A DNA stretch of 14,586 bases from Sphingomonadales bacterium (lineage in GTDB: Bacteria; Pseudomonadota; Alphaproteobacteria; Sphingomonadales; Sphingomonadaceae). A model generated the notes under the pieces. The model was not told where the DNA came from, searched no databases, and saw only the letters and a program-made list of their open reading frames with translations. Location: assembly GCA_020200935.1 (NCBI GenBank), contig JAIVHR010000191.1, positions 1 to 14,586 of the forward strand. The letters are read 5' to 3'. The stretch's first letter is position 1. Each line of letters starts with the position of its first letter. The translations under genes were made by a program, and so were the position numbers. This document shows positions 1-8,638 of the stretch, in pieces.

Positions 1-370
1 GGCCGGTGGTGACGATATCCTCGACCATCAGCACCTTCTGCCCGTGTTCGAGCGCGAAACCGCGGCGCAGTTCAAAGCTCCCCTCGGGCCGTTCGAGAAA
101 AATCGCTTCGAGTCCAAGTGCCCGGCCCATCTCGTGGCCGATGATCAACCCGCCCATCGCCGGCGAGACGACGATGTCGATCTGCTTGCGGATATCGTGC
201 GGCAGCGTCGCGGCGAGCGCCGAGGCAAGGCGGGCGGCGCGGATCGGATCCATCAGCACCCGCGCGCATTGCAGATATTGGGCGCTGTGGCGCCCCGAAG
301 ACAGGATGAAATGCCTATCGAGCAGCGCGCCGGCGGCGCGGAATTCACACAATATCTCCTCGTCGGTCAT
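1..370 (-). CDS. pyrE: Orotate phosphoribosyltransferase, 5' part (cut by window edge)
   Basis: PyrE joins orotate to PRPP to make orotidine 5'-phosphate, the fifth step of de novo pyrimidine synthesis, in the cytoplasm. The first 123 codons are visible; the family is usually about 190-215 residues, so about a third is missing beyond base 1. The reading gives MTDEEILCEFRAAGAL at the start, then FILSSGRHS near residue 21, a central IVVSPAMGGLIIGHE stretch (66-80), and the PRPP-binding loop VLMVEDIVTTG at 113-123, exactly at the window edge. The ATG at 370-368 is preceded by an AAGGAAAG purine stretch about 10 bases upstream. The gene is transcribed away from the cox cluster from a shared intergenic region. 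Identification rests on the PRPP motif and the overall sequence and is firm. Confidence 0.93.
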   Translation of the reverse strand, partial: MTDEEILCEFRAAGALLDRHFILSSGRHSAQYLQCARVLMDPIRAARLASALAATLPHDIRKQIDIVVSPAMGGLIIGHEMGRALGLEAIFLERPEGSFELRRGFALEHGQKVLMVEDIVTTG

Positions 371-399
371 GTCTCGTCTTTCCTTGTTCGACGGCGAGC

Positions 400-428
400 G
401 GGATACGAAAGCCGCCGCGGCGCGGCAA
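400..428 (-). promoter_or_regulatory. Candidate sigma-70-like promoter for pyrE
   Basis: Read on the minus strand, TTGCCG (428-423) and TATCCC (405-400) are separated by 17 bases and lie about 30-58 bases upstream of the pyrE start. The -10 box is a weak match, so this is only a plausible placement. It does not overlap the candidate coxB promoter on the other strand. Confidence 0.35.
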
Positions 429-464
429 GCGGGCATGTTTGCCGCATTTTCCGCCATTCGGCGC

Positions 465-493
465 TTGAGGCGATGCCGCCGGATGCCTATAAG
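465..493 (+). promoter_or_regulatory. Candidate sigma-70-like promoter for the cox operon
   Basis: TTGAGG (465-470) and TATAAG (488-493) are separated by exactly 17 bases. They would place transcription start near base 500 and leave a leader of about 40 bases before the coxB ATG at 541. Both boxes are close to consensus for a GC-rich alphaproteobacterium, and this is the only good pair in the 170-base divergent gap. No clear operator palindrome accompanies it. Confidence 0.5.
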
Positions 494-540
494 CCGCCCC
501 AGAATCAGCTTCGGCGTCCATGTCTGCCGAGGATGAACCC

Positions 541-978
541 ATGCCAATCGGGGACATGATGCGCATTCTGAAGACATTCCTGCTCGTGGCGAGCCTGTCC
601 GCGGCCTCGATCGCCGGCGTTACAGCCGCGGTAGCGCAGGCCGAATTGCCGCCGGCACCCGAAGCCGAACTGGCGCCCGCGCCCGGCGAGAACGGCGCGG
701 CCGCGGGCGAGGTGCCGCTCGCCGAGGCGGCCGAAATCGCCGGGTCATCGGAATTCTATTCCGAGCCGGTCGAAGCCGTCGGCCAGCCCGACGGGCGGAT
801 GTGGCTGCAGGATCAATATACCGAGGTTGGCCAACGCGCGGCGAATTTCCACGATTATCTGCTGATGCCGATCATCACGGTGATTTCGCTCTTGGTGCTC
901 GCATTGCTGCTGTGGATCGTCGTACGCTATAACGGTGACCGTCAAGATCACCGGCAACCAATGGTACTGGACCTATGA
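541..978 (+). pseudogene. coxB: coxB 5' part: signal peptide and first membrane helix of cytochrome c oxidase subunit II
   Basis: This is the first half of subunit II of the aa3-type oxidase. The start at 541 is chosen because AGGA at 530-533 lies 7 bases upstream; an upstream ATG at 520 lacks such a site. Residues 1-34 form a signal peptide (MRILKTFLLVASLS core, ending VAQA), followed by a Pro/Ala-rich linker (35-65). Then comes the family-typical MWLQDQYTEVGQRAANFHDYLL (87-108) and membrane helix 1 (about 109-128), ending in VVRYN at 127-131. After base 933 the frame is lost: 14 unrelated residues follow, then a stop at 978. In the family, about 45-50 residues including helix 2 should come next; they are absent. 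The sequence resumes from base 935 in another frame. This is a broken gene or a sequence artefact. Confidence 0.85.
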
Positions 979-1507
979 ATATCCCGATCACGGCGATCTC
1001 ACCGTGATCTCGAACATGCTCGAGGAAGAAGGCGATCAGGCCGAAGGCGCGGCCTTCCGCACCGATGCCGACGGGCCGCGCTTGCTCGCGGTCGACAACC
1101 GGCTGGTGATCCCGGCCGGCGTCAATGTGCGTTTCCTGGTCACCGCGTCTGACGTGCTGCACAGCTTCGCGGTTCCCGCCTTCTGGACCAAGATCGACGC
1201 GGTTCCGGGGCGGCTCAACGAAGGCTGGGTGCGCGTCGACCGGCCCGGCGTCTATTACGGCCAATGTTCCGAATTGTGCGGCGCGCGGCATGCCTATATG
1301 CCGATCGCGGTCGAGGTGCTGCCGCGCGACCGGTTCGCCGCCTGGGTCCGCTCGCAGGGCGGATCAATGCCCGGCGACGCGTCCGCCGATGCCGGCGTGG
1401 ATCCGGCCACGCCGATCACCGAAGACAGCGAAGCCCCGGTCAACACCGATACGGTTCCGGGCGCAACCGAAGGCGAGGTCGTCGACCAAGCCGCCGTCGG
1501 AAACTGA
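935..1507 (+). CDS. coxB: coxB 3' part: CuA domain of cytochrome c oxidase subunit II
   Basis: This frame holds the complete periplasmic CuA domain that takes electrons from cytochrome c. Visible are the aromatic patch GNQWYWTYEYPD (residues 7-18), the first CuA ligand in DVLHSF (H76) and the second ligand cluster CSELCGARHAYM (111-122), giving C111, E113, C115, H119 and M122. All CuA ligands are present. A 45-residue acidic, low-complexity tail follows (about 147-190). The GTG at 935 has no ribosome binding site, signal peptide or membrane anchor, so this is almost certainly the displaced second half of coxB and not an independent gene. Relative to the 5' part it is in another frame and lacks the sequence for membrane helix 2. 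It ends 14 bases before coxA. Confidence 0.85.
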   Translation: MTVKITGNQWYWTYEYPDHGDLTVISNMLEEEGDQAEGAAFRTDADGPRLLAVDNRLVIPAGVNVRFLVTASDVLHSFAVPAFWTKIDAVPGRLNEGWVRVDRPGVYYGQCSELCGARHAYMPIAVEVLPRDRFAAWVRSQGGSMPGDASADAGVDPATPITEDSEAPVNTDTVPGATEGEVVDQAAVGN

Positions 1508-1515
1508 GGCATTAG

Positions 1516-3177
<1,662 letters not shown>

Positions 3178-3194
3178 CCCGGGTGATCCGAGGT

Positions 3195-3288
3195 CCGTTA
3201 GCCCTGAGCTTGTCGAAGGGCGTTTCACGGTTTGAGAAGCGGGGTTAACCTGCGGTCGTGTTCGACACGACAGCCTCAGCCCTAACGG
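3195..3288. repeat. Palindromic intergenic repeat, family A copy 1 (degenerate)
   Basis: The left arm begins CCGTTAGCCCTGAGCTTG (3195-3212) and the right arm ends CTCAGCCCTAACGG (3275-3288). It belongs to the same family as the copies at 5169-5254 and 8544-8631, a CCCTGAGCTTGTCGAAGGG element commonly seen in sphingomonad genomes. The right arm has diverged internally, but the outer seven bases of both arms changed together (TTAG paired with CTAA instead of TTCG with CGAA). It fills the coxA-ctaB junction and ends 15 bases before the ctaB ATG. Confidence 0.75.
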
Positions 3289-3303
3289 TTTAGAGTTAGC
3301 GAG

Positions 3304-4230
3304 ATGAACACCACGACCGCAACCGCACCGGCCAGCCCGATCGCCGCCGATTGGCGCGATTTCTATGCGCTGACCAAGCCCGGCGTGATGAAGCTCGTGG
3401 TGTTCACCGGCCTTGCCGGCATGCTGGCGGCGCCCGCGCAGCTCCATCCGGTGCTCGCTTTCACCGCGATCCTCTGCATCGCGCTCGCCCATGGCGCGGC
3501 GGCGACGCTCAACCAATGGTATGAGTCCGATATCGACGCGCTGATGAAGCGCACCGCCAACCGGCCGCTCCCGGCCGGCCGCATGGACCGCGAAACGGCG
3601 CTCCATTTCGGCGTCGGGCTCGGCGTCTTTTCGGTGCTGTTGATGGGGCTGGCGACAAACTGGCTGGCGGCGGCGATCCTGGCGACGGCAATCCTGTTCT
3701 ACGTCCTCGTCTATACCGTCTGGCTCAAGCGGCGGACGCCGCAGAATATCGTCATCGGCGGCGCCGCCGGGGCCTTTCCGCCGCTGATCGGCTGGGCCGC
3801 GGCGACCGGCGATGTCGCGGCGCTGCCGCTGCTGCTCTTCGCGCTGATCTTCCTCTGGACGCCGCCGCATTTCTGGGCGCTGTCGCTGTTCGTCAACGCC
3901 GATTATGCGCGCGCCGGCGTGCCGATGATGACGGTGGTCGCCGGGCCGCGCGCGACGCGCCGGCGGATCATGCTCTACAGCCTGGCGATGGCGGCGGTCG
4001 CCGTTGCGCCCTGGGCACTCGGGCTGACCGGCGCGCTTTACGGGCTGACCGCGATCGTGCTGAGCGCCGTCTTCCTCGCGCTCGCCGCCGGAGTGCTCGC
4101 CAATCGGTCGGACAGGCCGGCGCATATGAAGCCCGAGAAACGATTGTTCCTGTTTTCGATCCTCTATCTCTTCGCCTTGTTCGGTGCCGTCGCGCTCGAC
4201 GCCTGGCTGCCCGGGATGCTCGCCGCATGA
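3304..4230 (+). CDS. ctaB: Protoheme IX farnesyltransferase (heme O synthase)
   Basis: This integral membrane prenyltransferase adds a farnesyl group to protoheme to make heme O, the precursor of the heme A used by CoxA. The 308-residue length is normal. The prenyl-diphosphate binding region is [17 protein letters not shown] (74-90), the UbiA-family acidic motif with D76 and D78. The second conserved loop is [17 protein letters not shown] (137-153), followed by GAFPPLIGW, and [10 protein letters not shown] lies near 185-194. Several hydrophobic helices fill the rest. It is intact. Its stop codon overlaps the coxF start (ATGA, 4227-4230), indicating translational coupling. It sits where this gene is usually found in alphaproteobacterial aa3 operons. 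An equivalent name is cyoE/cox10. Confidence 0.96.
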   Translation: MNTTTATAPASPIAADWRDFYALTKPGVMKLVVFTGLAGMLAAPAQLHPVLAFTAILCIALAHGAAATLNQWYESDIDALMKRTANRPLPAGRMDRETALHFGVGLGVFSVLLMGLATNWLAAAILATAILFYVLVYTVWLKRRTPQNIVIGGAAGAFPPLIGWAAATGDVAALPLLLFALIFLWTPPHFWALSLFVNADYARAGVPMMTVVAGPRATRRRIMLYSLAMAAVAVAPWALGLTGALYGLTAIVLSAVFLALAAGVLANRSDRPAHMKPEKRLFLFSILYLFALFGAVALDAWLPGMLAA

Positions 4231-4358
4231 CCCCCGAGGAAGAGGATATCTATCGCAGGAAGCAGAAGAGCCGCGCGCTCGCCATGGCGATCGGCCTCGG
4301 CGTGCTGGTCGTATTGTTCTACCTCATCACCATCGCCAAGATCGGGGTGGCGGGATGA
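4227..4358 (+). CDS. coxF: Small single-helix membrane protein of the cox operon (CoxF-like)
   Basis: This 43-residue protein starts [20 protein letters not shown], an acidic then basic N-terminus, followed by one membrane helix at about 19-38 ([19 protein letters not shown]). Alphaproteobacterial oxidase operons commonly carry such a small protein between ctaB and ctaG, often named CoxF or described as a small assembly protein; its biochemical role is not established. The ATG overlaps the ctaB stop, and its own stop (4356-4358) overlaps another ATG at 4355. The name is assigned by position, size and topology and not by a catalytic motif. Confidence 0.75.
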   Translation: MTPEEEDIYRRKQKSRALAMAIGLGVLVVLFYLITIAKIGVAG

Positions 4359-4392
4359 GCGAGCAGATACACATCGCGGGTTCGGCTCCGTA

Positions 4393-4590
4393 TTCCCTCT
4401 CCCCCTTGAGGGGGAGAGGATACGAAGCCTTAGCGAACGCAGTGAGCTTAGGCGTAGTTGGAGAGGGGGTGGCGGAGCGAAGCTCCGCGCGCAGCAAAGC
4501 TGCGCCCCCCCTCACCCAGCTCCGTCTAAGCTCGTTCCTCGCTAAGACTACGCATCCCTCTCCCCCCGCCCCCGCGGGGGGAGAGGGGAG
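4393..4590. repeat. Multi-hairpin palindromic repeat inserted between coxF and ctaG (family B)
   Basis: The 241-base gap between coxF and ctaG is almost entirely one palindromic element. Its left end is a perfect 10-bp hairpin, CCTCTCCCCC-TTGA-GGGGGAGAGG (4396-4419). Its right end is a perfect 14-bp hairpin with a CCCC loop (4556-4587). Between them are a stem around GCCTTAGC/GCTTAGGC (4427-4453), GCGGAGCGAAGCTCCGC (4472-4488) and GCGCAGCAAAGCTGCGC (4488-4504). The middle left part also partly matches the inverse of 4519-4554. The last arm runs into the ctaG ribosome binding site (GGAGG, 4587-4591). One frame (4355-4603) is open throughout the element. Confidence 0.8.
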
Positions 4591-4599
4591 GCAAGTGCG

Positions 4600-5157
4600 A
4601 TGAGCGCGACGCTGGCCCGCAAGAACCGCCGCAGCCTGGTGATGGCTATACTGCTGGTCGCCGGCATGGTTGCGTTGGGCTTCGCCTCGGTGCCGCTCTA
4701 CCGCATCTTCTGCCAGGTCACCGGCTTCGGCGGCACGACCCAGCGCGCCGAGGCTGTCGCGGCCGATCTCCAGCCGGTCGGGCGGATGATCACCGTGCGC
4801 TTCGATTCGAATGTCGCGCGCGACCTGCCCTGGCGTTTCGTGCCCGAGAAGAACACCGACCGGGTGGCGATCGGCGCCCGCGAGCTCGCCTTCTACAATG
4901 CCCAAAATCTCGGCCCGCGGTCGATCACCGGCACCGCCGCCTTCAACGTCACGCCGCTCGAGGCCGGCCAATATTTCACCAAGATCGAGTGTTTTTGCTT
5001 CACCGAACAGACCTTGCGCGCCGGCGAGCGGGTGCGGATGCCCGTTACCTATTATGTCGACCCGGCGATCCTCGACGATCCCGACATCGGCGATGTCGAG
5101 GAAATCACGCTTTCCTACACCTTCTACCCCGTGGACGGGGAGGGCGGGCAAAGCTAG
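4600..5157 (+). CDS. ctaG: Cytochrome c oxidase assembly protein CtaG (Cox11 family, CuB insertion)
   Basis: CtaG/Cox11 is a membrane-anchored periplasmic copper chaperone that delivers copper to the CuB site of CoxA. The 185-residue protein has one N-terminal helix (about 13-33) after a basic start (ARKNRRS). It then has the conserved cysteine of PLYRIFCQVTGFGG (C38) and an immunoglobulin-like soluble domain with the copper motif CFCFTEQ (C131 and C133). Length and motifs are complete. GGAGG at 4587-4591 lies 8 bases before the ATG. The ATG overlaps the stop of the frame running through the preceding repeat (ATGA, 4600-4603). Confidence 0.96.
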   Translation: MSATLARKNRRSLVMAILLVAGMVALGFASVPLYRIFCQVTGFGGTTQRAEAVAADLQPVGRMITVRFDSNVARDLPWRFVPEKNTDRVAIGARELAFYNAQNLGPRSITGTAAFNVTPLEAGQYFTKIECFCFTEQTLRAGERVRMPVTYYVDPAILDDPDIGDVEEITLSYTFYPVDGEGGQS

Positions 5158-5168
5158 TAGCAAAAAAT

Positions 5169-5254
5169 CCGTTCGCCCTGAGCCTGTCGAAGGGCTGTTC
5201 TTCACTTTGGACGTTGAAAAAAGTACAGGGCTTCGACAAGCTCAGCCCGAACGG
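5169..5254. repeat. Palindromic intergenic repeat, family A copy 2
   Basis: The left arm CCGTTCGCCCTGAGCCTG continues to GTCGAAGGGC (5169-5195). The right arm AGGGCTTCGACAAGCTCAG continues to CCCGAACGG (5227-5254). The arms pair over nearly their whole length around a spacer of about 30 bases containing an A-rich run. It fills the ctaG-coxC junction. Confidence 0.85.
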
Positions 5255-5282
5255 CAGTTAGACATACAGGGAATCACGACAC

Positions 5283-6101
5283 ATGGCCGGAGCCGCCCCC
5301 GAACACGATTATCATCTCGTCAATCCCAGCATCTGGCCGCTGATCGGCGCTCTCAGCGCGCTGTCGATGGCGGCGGGCGGCATCATGTGGATGCATTCGC
5401 AGCCCTATGGCGGCTGGATCTTCTTCGCCGGGGTGATCGGCGTCGCCTTCACCATGTTCAGCTGGTGGGCCGATGTCGTCAAGGAAGCCCATGGCGGCGA
5501 TCACACGCCGGTCGTCCAGCTGCATATGCGCTACGGCATGATCCTGTTCATCGCTTCCGAAGTGCTGTTCTTCGTCGGCTGGTTCTGGGCCTTCTTCAAC
5601 GCTTCGCTGTTTCCGAGCGAGGTCGAGTTGATCGGCGGCGTCTGGCCGCCCGAGGGGATCCACGTCTTCGATCCCTTCACCTTCCCGCTGCTCAACACGC
5701 TGATCCTGCTGTGTTCGGGCACGACGGTGACCTGGGCGCATCACAGCCTGCTCGAGGGCGACCGCAAGGGGCTGATCACCGGCTTGTGGCTGACCATCGG
5801 GCTCGGGCTGCTGTTCACCAGCATCCAGGCCTACGAGTACGCCCACGCCGCCTTCGACTTCTCGGGAAACATCTACGGCGCGACCTTCTTCATGGCGACC
5901 GGCTTTCACGGTGTGCATGTCATCATCGGCACGATCTTCCTGATCGTCTGCCTGGTCCGTGCCTATAAGGGCCACTTCACCGCCAAGCAGCATTTCGGCT
6001 TCGAGGCGGCGGCCTGGTACTGGCATTTCGTCGATGTCGTGTGGCTGTTCCTGTTCGTCTCGATCTATGTCTGGGGCGGCGCCGGCGGCGAAATCCATTA
6101 G
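5283..6101 (+). CDS. coxC: Cytochrome c oxidase subunit III
   Basis: Subunit III is a seven-helix membrane protein that stabilises the oxidase and is thought to support proton uptake and oxygen access. The 272-residue protein is full length. It starts [13 protein letters not shown] (8-20), has [15 protein letters not shown] (61-75), the conserved helix [20 protein letters not shown] with the family glutamate E93, then the GVWPPEGI loop and FHGVHVIIG. It ends with [24 protein letters not shown] at 5268-5272 lies 10 bases before the ATG, downstream of the preceding repeat. No lesion is seen. Confidence 0.97.
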   Translation: MAGAAPEHDYHLVNPSIWPLIGALSALSMAAGGIMWMHSQPYGGWIFFAGVIGVAFTMFSWWADVVKEAHGGDHTPVVQLHMRYGMILFIASEVLFFVGWFWAFFNASLFPSEVELIGGVWPPEGIHVFDPFTFPLLNTLILLCSGTTVTWAHHSLLEGDRKGLITGLWLTIGLGLLFTSIQAYEYAHAAFDFSGNIYGATFFMATGFHGVHVIIGTIFLIVCLVRAYKGHFTAKQHFGFEAAAWYWHFVDVVWLFLFVSIYVWGGAGGEIH

Positions 6102-6118
6102 GCGGGCGGGAAATTGCC

Positions 6119-6206
6119 CGTCATTCCGACGAGAGCCGGAATCTCAAGCAGTATGGCGCGATGGTCTCGCACGCGGCCCGAGATCCCGGCTTTCGCCGGG
6201 ATGACG
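6119..6206. repeat. Palindromic intergenic repeat, family C (CGTCATTCC type)
   Basis: The arms CGTCATTCCGACGAGAG... (6119-6145) and ...CTTTCGCCGGGATGACG (6180-6206) are inverted copies over 27 bases with four differences. This resembles a widespread proteobacterial element (CGTCATTCCCGCGAAAGCGG type). It fills most of the coxC-DUF983 junction, and its right arm ends just two bases before the DUF983 ATG at 6209. Confidence 0.8.
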
Positions 6207-6208
6207 CC

Positions 6209-6580
6209 ATGACCGCCCCCACTCCCCTCCAGTCGGGCCTGACCGGTGCCTGTCCGCGCTGCGGCGCGCCGACCCTGTTCGCGGGGCTCGCGCGCTTCGC
6301 GCCGAACTGCCGCGGCTGCGGGCTCGATTATTCTTCCTTCAATGTCGGCGACGGGCCGGCGGCTTTCCTGACGCTGATCATCGGCGCGCTGGTGATGGGG
6401 CTCGCGCTGCTGGTCGAGGTGACCCTGAGCCCGCCCTTTTGGTTGCATGTTCTGCTCTGGGTGCCGTTCACCGCCAGTGCCGTCATCTTCGGGCTGCGCG
6501 TCGCCAAGGGCATGCTGCTGGCACTCGAATATCGCAACGCCGCGCGCGAGGGGCGAATAGTCGATCGGCCGGACCGATGA
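6209..6580 (+). CDS. DUF983 family zinc-ribbon membrane protein
   Basis: This is a 123-residue protein of the DUF983 family, whose function is not established; it is often found inside aa3 oxidase operons of alphaproteobacteria. A zinc-ribbon-like pair of knuckles is visible: CPRC (C15, C18) and CRGC (C34, C37). The family motif GLDYSSFNVGDGPAAF follows (38-53). Two membrane helices come next (about 51-72 and 77-100) and a basic C-terminus. The frame is open further upstream, but the ATG at 6209 is preferred because homologues start close to the first CxxC and the upstream sequence is repeat. Its stop overlaps the surf1 ATG (6577-6580). The context suggests a role in oxidase assembly; this is inference. 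Confidence 0.85.
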   Translation: MTAPTPLQSGLTGACPRCGAPTLFAGLARFAPNCRGCGLDYSSFNVGDGPAAFLTLIIGALVMGLALLVEVTLSPPFWLHVLLWVPFTASAVIFGLRVAKGMLLALEYRNAAREGRIVDRPDR

Positions 6581-7134
6581 GACTCCCCCTCATCCCCACG
6601 ATCCTCGTCGCGCTTGCCGTTGCAGTGATGGTCGGGCTCGGCTTCTGGCAGCTCGATCGCAAGGCCGAGAAGGAGGCGCTGCTCGCCGAATATGAGGCGG
6701 CGTCGGCGATGCCGCCGGTCGCCTTCCCCGAGCCGCCCGATCGCGGCCTGCTCTATCGCCGCGCCACCGGCATGTGCATCGAACCGGTCGGCTGGCGCGC
6801 CGTCGCCGGCCGCAATCGCGCGGGCGAAGCCGGCTGGCAGCATGTCGCCGCCTGTCGCACCGGCGGCGGCGAAGGGCCGGGGATGCAGCTCGTCGCCGGC
6901 TGGTCGCGATCGATGGAGCCGCCCGCCGGATGGCGAGGCGGCGAGGTCACCGGCATCATCGCGCGCGACCCCGAATATATCATCCGCCTCGTCGCCGAGC
7001 AGCCCGTGGCGGGGCTCGAAGCGGCTGCCCGCCCCGATCCCGGCGACATCCCCAACAACCATTTGCTCTATGCGATCCAGTGGTTCGCCTTCGCGGCGGA
7101 GCCCCGCCGCCATCCGTCCGCGGCTGATCCGGCG
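6577..7134 (+). pseudogene. surf1: SURF1 family assembly protein, missing its C-terminal helix and fused to ThrC
   Basis: SURF1 (Shy1) helps insert heme a into subunit I. The first 174 residues are typical: N-terminal helix LIPTILVALAVAVMVGLGFW (4-23), LDRKAEKEALLAEYEAA, then LYRRATGMC, AVAGRNRAGEAGWQHVAAC and the diagnostic end PNNHLLYAIQWFAFAA. In the family this last motif begins the second membrane helix, which should continue about 12-18 residues to an Arg-rich tail. Here, after base 7098, it switches to EPRRHPSAADPA and reads without a stop into ThrC, giving one 654-codon frame (6577-8541). A stop expected for surf1 lies in another frame at 7125-7127. A short frame-changing loss at about 7097-7100 explains this best. 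The ATG overlaps the DUF983 stop. Confidence 0.85.
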
Positions 7135-8541
7135 ATGCGCTATGTGAGCAGCCGGGGCGAGGCGCCGACGCTCGATTTCGAGGGCGTGACCCTGGCCGGG
7201 CTGGCATCCGACGGCGGGCTCTATGTCCCCGAAACCTGGCCGCGCTGGCGCGCCGAGGAGTGGCGCGCGCTCGGAGGGCTGTCCTATGCCGAGACGGCGG
7301 ATCGGGTGATCGCGCCCTTCGTCGGCGATGCGTTGAGCGAAAGCGAGCTCGGGAGCCTTTGCGAGGCGGCCTATGGCCGTTTCGCGCACAGCGCCGTGAC
7401 GCCGCTGATCCAGCTCGATCATCGCCACTGGCTGCTCGAGCTGTTCCACGGCCCGACCTTGGCTTTCAAGGATCTCGCGCTCCAGCTGCTCGGGCCGCTC
7501 TTCGACCATTTCCTCGCCCGGCGCGGCCGGCGGTTGACGGTGATCGGCGCGACTTCGGGCGACACCGGCCCGGCCGCCGTCGAGGCACTGGCCGGCCGCG
7601 AGAATGTCGAGATCTTCATGCTCCATCCGGCCGGGCGGACGTCGGACGTCCAGCGGCGGCAGATGACGACGATCCTCGCGCCCAACGTCCACAATATCGC
7701 GGTGGAAGGCGATTTCGACACTGCCCAGCGGATCGTCAAGCGGCTGTTCGGCGATAGCGACTTCGCCGGGCGTTTCGACCTCGGCGCGGTCAACTCGATC
7801 AACTGGGCGCGGATCGCCGCGCAGACCGTCTATTACGCCTGGGCCGCGCTGCGCCTCGGCGCGCCCGAGCGGAGCGTCGCCTTCTCGGTTCCGACCGGCA
7901 ATTTCGGCGACGTCTTCGCCGGCTATATAGCGCAGCGCATGGGGCTGCCGATCGCGCGGCTGGTGGTCGCCACCAACCGCAACGACATCCTCCGGCGCGC
8001 GCTCGATCGGGGCGATTATTCGGTCGGCGAACTGGTGCCGACGGCGGCGCCCTCGATGGACATCCAGGTCAGCTCCAATTTCGAACGGCTGCTGTTCGAC
8101 ATGGCCGATCGCGACGCGGCGGCGCTGCGCGGCATGATGGAGCGTTTCGAGCGAGACGGGCGGCTGACGATCGACGAGGCGATGCGCGCGCGGATCGGCG
8201 AAAGCTTCACCGCGATGCGCGTCGGTCCCGACGCGATGACGATGGCGATGCGCCGGGCGGCCGAAGATGCCGGGCAGCTGCTCGATCCGCACAGCGCGAT
8301 CGGTTTCGCTGCCGCGTGCGCCGTCGCCGGCGATCTTCCGGCCGAAATCCCGATCGTCACGCTGGCCACCGCGCATCCGGCGAAATTCCGCGACGCCGTC
8401 GAGCGCGCCACCGGCCGCCGCCCGCGCCTGCCCCGGCGCCTGTCGGGCCTGTTCGAGCGCGAGGAGCGCTATGAAACCTTGCCGGCGGAGGTGGAGGCGG
8501 TTCGGGATTACATTGCCGGAAGGGCGACGCCGAAGCCCTGA
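7135..8541 (+). CDS. thrC: Threonine synthase
   Basis: ThrC converts O-phospho-L-homoserine to L-threonine using pyridoxal phosphate, in the cytoplasm. The 468-residue length from ATG 7135 fits the longer class of bacterial and fungal threonine synthases. It begins MRYVSSRGEAPTLDFEGV and GLASDGGLYVPE. The PLP lysine is K112 in HGPTLAFKDLALQ, and the phosphate-binding stretch is ATSGDTGPAAVEAL (139-152). VNSINWARIAAQ, SVPTGNFGD and DIQVSSNFERLLFD follow in the usual order, so the enzyme looks intact. No clear ribosome binding site precedes it, and the frame is continuous with the truncated SURF1 upstream. The ancestral arrangement was probably two separate, tightly spaced genes. Confidence 0.95.
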   Translation: MRYVSSRGEAPTLDFEGVTLAGLASDGGLYVPETWPRWRAEEWRALGGLSYAETADRVIAPFVGDALSESELGSLCEAAYGRFAHSAVTPLIQLDHRHWLLELFHGPTLAFKDLALQLLGPLFDHFLARRGRRLTVIGATSGDTGPAAVEALAGRENVEIFMLHPAGRTSDVQRRQMTTILAPNVHNIAVEGDFDTAQRIVKRLFGDSDFAGRFDLGAVNSINWARIAAQTVYYAWAALRLGAPERSVAFSVPTGNFGDVFAGYIAQRMGLPIARLVVATNRNDILRRALDRGDYSVGELVPTAAPSMDIQVSSNFERLLFDMADRDAAALRGMMERFERDGRLTIDEAMRARIGESFTAMRVGPDAMTMAMRRAAEDAGQLLDPHSAIGFAAACAVAGDLPAEIPIVTLATAHPAKFRDAVERATGRRPRLPRRLSGLFEREERYETLPAEVEAVRDYIAGRATPKP

Positions 8542-8543
8542 TC

Positions 8544-8631
8544 CCGTTCGCCCTGAGCTTGTCGAAGGGCTGCTTTTCTTCTTATGCGCCCAGAGAGAAG
8601 GGCAGGGCTTCGACAAGCTCAGCCCGAACGG
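8544..8631. repeat. Palindromic intergenic repeat, family A copy 3
   Basis: The left arm CCGTTCGCCCTGAGCTTG continues to TCGAAGGGCTG (8544-8572). The right arm CAGGGCTTCGACAAGCTC continues to AGCCCGAACGG (8603-8631). It starts two bases after the thrC stop codon. Its final GG is part of the GGAG ribosome binding site (8630-8633) of the next gene. Confidence 0.88.
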
Positions 8632-8638
8632 AGTTTCG

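Noticed and set aside
541..1507. A natural split subunit II (as in some algae with separate Cox2a and Cox2b) or a programmed frameshift
   Set aside because: Helix 2 is missing altogether, so a frameshift cannot restore the protein. The second frame has no ribosome site, signal or anchor, unlike genuine split Cox2 genes.
4355..4603. The 82-codon frame through the coxF-ctaG repeat as a functional gene
   Set aside because: Its sequence is dictated by the palindromic element. It may be translated as a coupling device, but nothing suggests a functional protein.
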